64,000 bases of DNA, taken from Amanita rubescens. Its lineage: Eukaryota; Basidiomycota; Agaricomycetes; Agaricales; Amanitaceae. Of the stretch, positions 57,000 through 64,000 are shown piece by piece. The stretch spans positions 372,001 through 436,000 of the forward strand of contig WION01000019.1 of assembly GCA_015039365.1 (NCBI GenBank). Reading direction: 5' to 3'. The notes below the pieces were generated by a model. The model was not told where the DNA came from and did not search any database. It worked only from the letters and a program-made list of their open reading frames with translations. Made by a program: the position numbers and the translations under genes. The first letter of the stretch is position 1. Each line of letters begins with the position of its first letter.

Positions 57000-57799
57000 G
57001 CTTTTGGTGCCATGTTTTTGGAGGCAATCCTCGGGTCCGCCAATAGGTGAGAGGCATAATAGTATTTCGTACGACTTTGCTGGTGGTTAAACGTTACATC
57101 CTAGTTTTGGGACTTTGCGCTCTTTGGGACTTTACGCTCTTTACAATTGCTCCTGTCGCGAAGCCCTGGGTTTCCAAGTTCTTATATTTACTGCTACTAC
57201 GCCGCTGACATCACATGGCGTGCCCTGGGCGCTCTGGCGCCAGAGAGTACCTCGGTTTGGTTACGAGTATCCTGCGCCCGAACAAAAGCGCCAGGCGGTT
57301 CTCCATGGTAGACACGTTGCGATGCAAGTAAAGGCGCGGCGAGAGCTTTGCCCAAGTGACAAAGTAAGTGCTTAGTGGATTCGTTACCTCTGACAGGTTC
57401 CTCCCGGGATGTGTTACTAGATGAGATACCAATTCATCGTGGTTGTCATTCCACCCCATCCATATCTATGCGCCAGACAGCGATAAAGGCGAGAATCAGG
57501 ACCTAGTATTGGCCTGGTGTGCCATCCGATGTCAGCTGCACCTCATGTACTAAGATCCTCAACTCTGAATCGGAGAGTTAGTAAGCATATTGCAATTTTA
57601 AGGGTTTTTTGAACAAATCGTTGAAATCTCGCAAATAGCATAACTATGTACTTGGCCATTCTCGGATACTTTGGTAACTCGGAACTATTGGATTCCACAA
57701 CGGTGCATCCACGGTCAAAACCAGGCCTGATCTAGGTCCAATTCATCATCAATAGTAAAGCTTAGGTACAGTCCGAGCTTACTGACACTTGATCGCTGG
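57000..57799. other. S1-S2 intergenic, no gene seen
   Basis: Upstream sequence of S1 running into the 3' flank of S2. An 86-codon plus frame at 57115 has no motif. Confidence 0.45.
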
Positions 57800-58363
57800 T
57801 CACTCATCGACGCGGAAAAGACGGAATTTAACGGCCGTCTTACTCTCAGAACCAATTTTCATATCGAGCTAAACTTCCGTTTCAGTCAACGGCAAGGTAT
57901 GTTTAACATCGTTACTCGCCTGATCTCCATTTATTTCAGCGCAGACGTGTAAGTCTGGGCGTCCGACAGGTCCGCCTCTAAACGAGTTTCATTGAATGTG
58001 AAGGTCAATAATGAAACCACCGACCTGTATACTCCAGGGACATCCGTCTCCTTGATGGTCCATTCTGTTGGCCCTTTGCCCACACCGACGGTGCCTTGCT
58101 TGGCATCGTGAGTTACTGCCACGTTCAGATCTTTCGACATGGTTCGATAGACGTCGTTGCCCATGCTCTCGAGGAACCACTGATACATGTTAAGTTATAC
58201 TCTGGAAATATTTGAACACCCTTACCTGCGCCCCATTACTCTGAGAATCATTTGTGAGTGTGAACTTCGATAGGTCACTCTTCACTGCCGCGTATTTGCC
58301 AGGGCCTTCAACCAGTTCGGTGATGTAGAGACCCGTCTGCAGAGGTCCAGTAACAAGGCGCAT
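57800..58363 (-). CDS. S2: small beta-trefoil-like protein, best-preserved copy
   Basis: Exons 58363..58226, 58179..58025, 57977..57920, 57868..57800; 139 aa. Paralogue of S1 with identical exon 2 and 3 lengths (155 and 58 nt). LQTGLYITELVEGPGKY, WFLESMGNDVYRT, TEWTIKETDVPGVYR, RPDLHV and a full last exon (LDMKIGSESKTAVKFRLFRV) are present. The third donor reads GCGAGT where S1 has GTGAGT, so a GC-AG intron is needed; without it the frame runs on to a stop after 11 more codons. Possible cytosolic protease inhibitor by analogy to mushroom trefoil inhibitors; not proven. Confidence 0.6.
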
Positions 58364-58419
58364 TTTGAATTTGGAGAAACACCGCAAAAAGCCAAGGCTT
58401 TATACTGGCTCGGAGTCTT

Positions 58420-59114
58420 CTCAAGATGCCTTAGAACATTGAGACCAACCAAAACAGATTAGTTGAGACGCCCAAAGCCCGTTACACCCAAATTCAGTGA
58501 TCATATGAGCATCCAAGATATAGTGAACTGAATTAAAGGAGTACGTGTGGGACCGCATCCTTACCGATGTGAATTTCCTCGGGAGAAGGTGCTTGCAAAC
58601 CAAGTTAGGTTGACAATCTACTGGGGACGCGAGCAGGAGCAGTGTTCGAGTAGAACCACGATTCGATTCAACGTAGGCTAACAGGTTGAATACCAATTAT
58701 CTTAGCAACAAAAACTTTCAGACGTACAGCGCCATCTCCCCAATGCCCCCTCGCCGAGTCCCTCCGAGTCGTCATCTACCCGTATTCTTCGGCGGCCGTT
58801 CCCCAATTCCAAATACAGTCAATGAAACATGAGCACATCTGAGCCCGCTTGAATTTCAGCCACAGAACGCCAGGATGACCTAACGGAGTAGTGGGACCAT
58901 GGGCGCTGTTATCTCTTTGAATTAAAAATAACCCCATTTGACGAATGTCACCTTTAAAGGAAGTTAGTCTGCCTTTTTGCAGCGCGAAAATGCGTTTACC
59001 TTTCCCCTCTCACCAGGGTCCAGGACGCATGATCGAACAGGAATAGAACAGCAGCGCTCAGGTTCAACGGACTGCAACCGGCCATGATAGACAAATGATG
59101 TTGATCAACTGCAT
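58420..59114. other. Upstream region of S2, no gene seen
   Basis: Contains the repeated GGAGTACGTGTGGG motifs (58531-58560, 58879-58900) and flank similar to 56640-56950. Confidence 0.45.
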
Positions 59115-60773
59115 GTGGAGGAGCAAAGTCGTCGAACTTTAAATAAGCTCATGGTAGGGAGCCCGGAGCTTACTGATTCACCGGCTTCTGCACCCGCGGT
59201 GAGCCAAGTTCGGTTAAGGAAGCACATTCAGAGGCAGAGATTTCTGATGTGCAAATGGATGGTAGAAGAACAATCTGACGCAAAAGAAGCCTCCGGACTT
59301 GTTGTGGTACCTTTCACTGGCAGATACAAGTGACGCGACGCGGCTGACTAGACTTTCGAGTTGGGAACGTCTTCTCGGTTTTCATTTGCATCTGATCAGG
59401 TCCCGTCGCTAGTTGGAAAGTACGACTTGGATGTTGGCGTTCCTTGCCTTTATCAGGTGACACAGAGACTTGTTCTTCATTTTTCCTCGGGATGCTGTTG
59501 GCCCACAGCTGAGCTTCTTTGGGAAGCGGCACTTTCTAAATATAGTAGAGCCAAAGCGTGCCAAACAACGTAAGGCTGTTCCCAATCCAACCGCAGTGGC
59601 GAAACGTCCCATTTCACCCCTTATTCATGATACTCCTCCTGCAGTCAGACAGAAGCGAGATATCGCTGATGCAACAGAGCAGTCTCTGGCAACAATCCGC
59701 AGCGGCCCGGCGAGCGCTCTTGATGATCAGCAATGCAAGGACCTTGACTGCCAGGTTCTTGAAGCACTTGAAAATATCCCCAAGGACGACTGGTTTGGCT
59801 TCATAGCGGTTGCTATCTATTGTACCTGTTTATTCCCAATAACATCCCTCCTGCGATTACAATCTCCGAGGCTCGTTGCCTTGTCCGAGAGGCATTGGAA
59901 TCTAAGTCATTCAGAAAGATACGCAATATGTGTGAGATATCTACCCGTTATTGATCTTCCTCAATTTACATAAATCACCTACTTAGGAATCTTACGATCC
60001 CGGGAAGGACCGAGTCAAGGTGCAAATCAACTTGGAGGCGTCCCGACGGATGGTGAGTTGCTGGTGTGACCAATGATTGTTTTGATTTTCTGAGAAATGC
60101 CACAGGAACAAAGAAGTTGTCAGCCGAAGCGTTAGAATTTCAACAGGTGTATCGAGGCTCCGCCGTCGACGGCTTTTATAACTATCTGAAGGACAACGAA
60201 AACAAATTTAATGATAATAAGATAAGCGAATCTGAATGGATGATACGATTATGGAAACGAACATGCGCGATACAGTGCTGCCCTCGGCAGCACATGGTAG
60301 ATGCGACGATGTCGATGTACTTTGATCTTGTCGACTTGCCCCTCTCACAAAGGATGTCACAAATCTTCATATCTGTTGGCAACACAAAGCGTTCCAATCG
60401 GCCCCAACTAGACTCTATCGAGCGGGAAGAACCAACGATCAATTGTTCTTCGGATCATCCGTGGATCTCTATCTTGGCTGATTACGGTCTGGACAAGTCC
60501 GAGGTTGAAGCTACCCTTACTACCGGATCGACGTCTGAGCGCCACAACGACGAAGGACAGGTCCAGTGTTTGCGAATCTATGCAGCAGGAACGAGTCGCG
60601 ATACTTTCGAATTTTTGGATTACGGACTCTGGAAAACACTTCGAGAACTCGTCAGCTTTGAAAAACCCATTCAGGAAGGGAACCCTGTCAAGCTATACCT
60701 CCAAGACCTAATGGAATTCGGGAGCGCTGCGAAAGTAAATCATGTGGTGCGGGAGAACAAGTTTACTATGTAA
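59115..60773 (+). pseudogene. Hypothetical multi-exon gene, probably decayed
   Basis: Coding blocks: about 59470-59830 (ending DLDCQVLEALENIPKDDWF), then, one frame over, PNNIPPAITISEARCLVREA to about 59930, a short exon (~60000-60050, GANQLGGVPTDG) and a long exon from about 60106 to a stop at 60773 (LSAEALEFQQVYRGSAVDGF, DYGLDKSEVEATL). The frame change near 59835 (one base short in TTCCCAATAAC) and the unresolved junction before the short exon suggest decay. No domain recognised; the middle looks like an Agaricomycete-specific family. Confidence 0.4.
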
Positions 60774-60994
60774 GGATGGTCCATGGCGATCCTATACCAA
60801 GTTAGCCGTAGGAAGCTCAACATCCTATAATTTCACTATTCAAATGTTTCTATGTACTCCATTGATTTCGATGTGTATAGAAGTAAAACATCCATGTATG
60901 ACAACGTCGTAAATGTCCGGCCGAGCGTGTACACCTATACAGTCTGAGCTCAGTGACACTTGATCGCTGAGCGCTAATCAACGCGATAAAAATG
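60774..60994. other. Short intergenic
   Basis: No gene; 3' flank of S3 resembles that of S1 and S2. Confidence 0.4.
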
Positions 60995-61486
60995 GACTTT
61001 CGCATCCGCCATACTCTCGGAACTCAGCTTCACGCCAATCTTATCTTGCATTCACGTCAGTGACAAGGTGCATATTGATATACATTACTCACACGAGCTT
61101 CACCCCTTTCAACGCACGCGTGTAAGTCCGGGCGTCCAGCGGGTCCGATACTATCCATGTAACAAGTCTCAGTCAAAGTTAAGGTCAATAATGAAACGAC
61201 AAGCCTGTATTCTCCCGGAACGTCAGCCTCCTTGATGATACATTCACCGTCACTCGATATACGTCATTGCCCAGTGTCTCGATGAACCACTAATACAAGT
61301 TTAAGTTAAATGTTTAAATGTTACAAATCATTGAACACGCTTACCTTCTCCGAGATTCATTGGTCAACGTAAGCTTCGACGGACCCGTCCTTCACAGTGA
61401 TCATTGTTGTGTATTTGCCGGGGGCTGCGACTAGTCGTGAGATGTGTGTGTACCCCATCTGCAGAGGTCCGGTAGCGGGGGCGCAT
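60995..61486 (-). pseudogene. S3: decayed copy of the S family
   Basis: Homologous to S1 from the start codon (61486) to the last exon (VHFYRVD near 60995). An extra C right after the start (ATGCGCCCCCGC against ATGCGCCCCGC) shifts the frame. Exon 2 (WFIETLGNDVYRV) has lost most of its second half. TATAAAGCC and splice sites are still visible. Not functional. Confidence 0.75.
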
Positions 61487-61529
61487 TTTGAATTTGGAGG
61501 AACACCACGCAAAGCCGAGGCTTTATAAT

Positions 61530-63092
61530 TATATATATATTCTGACTCCGAGTTGGAGTCTTCTTGGGAATCCTCAGAACATCGAGGCCAACCAAAACAG
61601 ACTGGTTGAGATGCTCATAGCGATTGCGAGCAGGAGTGCGTGACCTGTGACTGGTGACTAGCTATGACTGGTGATCGGAAAGTTCTCCCAACGGCAACTG
61701 TAAGGCAGTGGCCCGTGCTAAGCGTGCGATTTAGCCTGGAAGTATTTTTCGATGTCACGGTTCCGAGTCCTATTTATATCGGTTCGCCGTCATCATTAAC
61801 AAACCTTTTCTAGGTCACCGATGCTGTGGAGAGTGTAGGCGGTGGGAGCCGTGGGGCGTTCGTTTCACATTTCTGAGCATAAAGGAAAGCACACTATATT
61901 TTTGATGTCATGAATCTGAGACGCGTACGGAATGTCAAGAGTACAGATGGGCCGAGAACAAACCTTCTTCAGGTTATTCTCGTGGTTTTACTAATGGCCG
62001 CCCACCATTCCTTTCGCAACCTACCCACCCACACCCAGAGGAAAGAGATGAGTGTCAACTCCCTGCGGAAGCCGCACCTGAGTTTGATATTGGCAAGGCG
62101 CTGCTCTTCATTCACCATCCTAGGTTCTAGACTTCTATTTGTGTCATTCCCGGAGTATGGACACAAAGGCGCATCATAACAAGGGGAATGATATTCCGTC
62201 ATCCAGGGGCCCGACAGTACATGGGACAGAGCTGCAGAATATGAATGCCATCGATAAAGTTCCCTGACTTCCACCGGTCTGGCTGATTCGTATTTGTCAA
62301 TGGTAGCTATGTATATGGGACTCGGAAGACATTGGCATTTTCCGCGGCCGTCAACGACTGTCACTCACTCCACCGGCACATCTTGTTCAATGTGTATCTT
62401 TCATTCTGCATCTCACTCTCCATGCCCGCCTCTAGGCGAATCAGAGCCAAACTCAGTCGGATTCTTGACTTGATTTATACCACCACCGCTTCTTCGGGTC
62501 GCCGTCAATGATAACAAAACTTTCTATGTCTATGACTCCGATGATGCGGAGCAATGTGGGCGGTAGGTTATCCCGGATTCGTGGCGCACCGCTCCAATAG
62601 AAGCTGGATCCTTAAGCTAAAAGGTGCACATCATGTTTCTGAGCATAACTGGCATTCAAAACGACACAGCTCTGGAGGCAAGTACATTAAGCTTCTGGAG
62701 AGACATTCGGAATGGGGATGGGACATAATGTCGCGAATACAGAAGGGCCGATAACTAACCTCCTTCAGGCTATTCTCGTGCTGCCGATGTCATCTACTAA
62801 TCGCCACCTGTCGCAATGCACCCACTCCTAGAGAAGCGAGGCAAGGGGCATTGGACCAGAAAATCCGATGTCGTCGCGGATTCATAGCCAATGTTTAGAT
62901 TGACTTCGATCCTCGCAAGACTTGATTTTTGTTTAGATCATTGATCATCTTGAATCCTGTGTAAGTAATGATTACAAACGGCTCGTCCACCTCGGAACAT
63001 ATCCAATGGTAGACTACTTTACCAGGATTGAGTCTAACAGTTCGCAGTACAAATACCAGTATCAACTCGGACGTTGATACGGTACTCTCGAA
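61530..63092. other. 1.5 kb without a supported gene; a divergent direct repeat
   Basis: Two related stretches, about 61770-61990 and 62500-62790, share blocks such as GCCGTCA(A)TGATAACAAA, TTTCTGAGCATAA, CAGA(A/T)GGGCCG and CTTCAGGNTATTCTCGTG. Frames are broken in both. Possibly two remnants of one gene. Confidence 0.5.
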
Positions 63093-63947
63093 ATGCTCCC
63101 ATCCGTCAAAGGATTCATGATCGCGTTGACTGTGGAGGCACTCATAATGGGTGCATATGTCGCCTCGTTTCTACTGTGCCTACGATGGCTTGTCTTTTCA
63201 GACAAAGGCGGAACACTACGCAAGGGCATCAATTGGCCCCTGTTAACCATTGCAATCGTCCTTTTTGCCCTCACTGCGACAGCATTTATCATTTTTCTGT
63301 CTTCTACAGTGTCCTTCATTTCTAAAGGTCGCAGCATTAACAATTTGTACACAACGTTTGTCGGTGTAAGTGATTCAACAATTTAACCGTCATCATCACT
63401 GAACTTCACTGGCAGGAATTTATAGCATTGTTATTACCAATTATAACCGATGGTGTCCTGGTTCGTGAATGAACAAAGCAAATAGACTCAGTAACACTCA
63501 TGACAGGGTACCAGGTCTTCCGTTGTTGGATAGTTTACAATAGGTCGTGGCGTGTCGCCCTCCTTCCCTTCCTCCTGTTGCTATACAACATATCAAGTCT
63601 TTTCGTGTTGACACATTGGAATTTTGGTATCCTTCTCGTGATGACAGAATCTGTCACTATTCAAGTTGAGGGTATAACGGCATCGTACTACGCCAGCACC
63701 ACCATCATAAACATATATGCAACGTGTGAGTGAATAAATTGTGCTCCGTTCCATGATACTGACTCTAAGGGAAATTAAAGCTGCTATTATATTTCAAATC
63801 TGGAGAAACAGCATTTCTCGACGCCGTACCCGTTTCGCAGTCCGTGTTATCGCTGAATCGGGTTTATTATACACCCTCACAAGTATTGCAACTTGTTGTG
63901 GAGTGTTCTTCGGTTCCAGTCACTGGCTCGTCTTAGTAATCGGTATT
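63093..63947 (+). CDS. Multi-pass membrane protein, 3' end outside the window
   Basis: Exons 63093..63365, 63416..63460, 63515..63725, 63781..63947 and probably a further exon after a GTATGT donor at 63948. At least six hydrophobic helices: FMIALTVEALIMGAYVASF, LLTIAIVLFALTATAFIIF, FIALLLPIITDGVLVFRCW, VALLPFLLLLYNISSLFVL, ITASYYASTTIINIYAT and LVLVIGI. The DGVLVFRCWIVYNRSW turn and the Arg-rich loop before RVIAESGLLYTLTS are typical of an Agaricomycete-specific seven-helix-like family of unknown function. Exon 3 acceptor chosen at CCAG (63514) because the earlier CAG breaks the frame. Confidence 0.65.
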
Positions 63948-64000
63948 GTATGTCATAAATGAGTTAAATGCGGCTGGGTCCCACATCTCACCCATGCACC

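Noticed and set aside
1..64000. tRNA, rRNA, CRISPR arrays, operons, intact transposons
   Set aside because: No tRNA-like fold, rRNA block, spaced repeat array, transposase or reverse-transcriptase motif was recognised; the genome type (basidiomycete) also makes CRISPR and operons unexpected.

Overview
The window is nuclear DNA of a filamentous basidiomycete, most likely an Agaricomycete. The evidence is many short GT-AG introns of about 48-60 nt, many exons per gene, TATA boxes close to start codons, and families typical of mushroom-forming fungi: F-box/LRR proteins, GT61-like glycosyltransferases, DUF6533-type and other multi-pass membrane proteins, an HxD-type 2OG-Fe(II) oxygenase, and beta-trefoil secreted-inhibitor-like proteins. 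All exon coordinates below come from reading splice sites and reading frames by eye. No search was run, so family names rest on recognised motifs.

Layout. 1-4.4 kb: a 2OG-Fe(II) oxygenase gene (minus) with a truncated duplicate of its 5' end. 4.7-6.5 kb: an F-box gene. 7.0-18.4 kb: a tandem segmental duplication of about 5.4 kb. Each unit holds a cysteine-rich secreted gene (A), a shorter paralogue (B) and a GT61-like glycosyltransferase (GT). Only unit 2 has all three intact: GT1 is cut at the duplication junction and B1 has a premature stop. 18.5-21.1 kb: TFIIA small subunit and a second F-box gene. 21.4-25.7 kb: three tandem genes for a secreted ~260-residue family (C1-C3) plus a fragment. 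27.3-29.4 kb: an aminoglycoside-phosphotransferase-like kinase. 30.9-33.1 kb: an amidase. 33.7-35.8 kb: a third, intact GT61-like gene. 35.9-40.2 kb: a conserved acidic protein and a two-RRM RNA-binding protein. 40.9-41.7 kb: a small GPI-anchored cell-wall protein. 42.2-43.4 kb: a DUF6533-like membrane protein. 44.6-48.1 kb: the XPF/Rad1 endonuclease. 48.8-49.4 kb: cyclophilin A.

From 49.4 kb on the sequence is patchy: a hypothetical gene, interleaved duplicated pieces of the cyclophilin 3' end and of an amino-acid permease, a 5'-truncated and frameshifted permease, three copies of a small beta-trefoil-like secreted-inhibitor family (two readable, one decayed), a decayed unknown gene, and a multi-pass membrane protein running off the right end. 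Housekeeping genes (TFIIA, XPF, cyclophilin, RRM) are intact single copies. The lineage-specific secreted and modifying genes are repeatedly duplicated and decaying, so the window mixes a conserved backbone with fast-evolving islands.

The most unusual content is the A/B gene pair. A is built from small phase-1 exons that each encode a CC-type cysteine module, a glycine-rich linker, a beta-sandwich-like domain and a GPI/TM tail. B looks like A with the cysteine exons removed.
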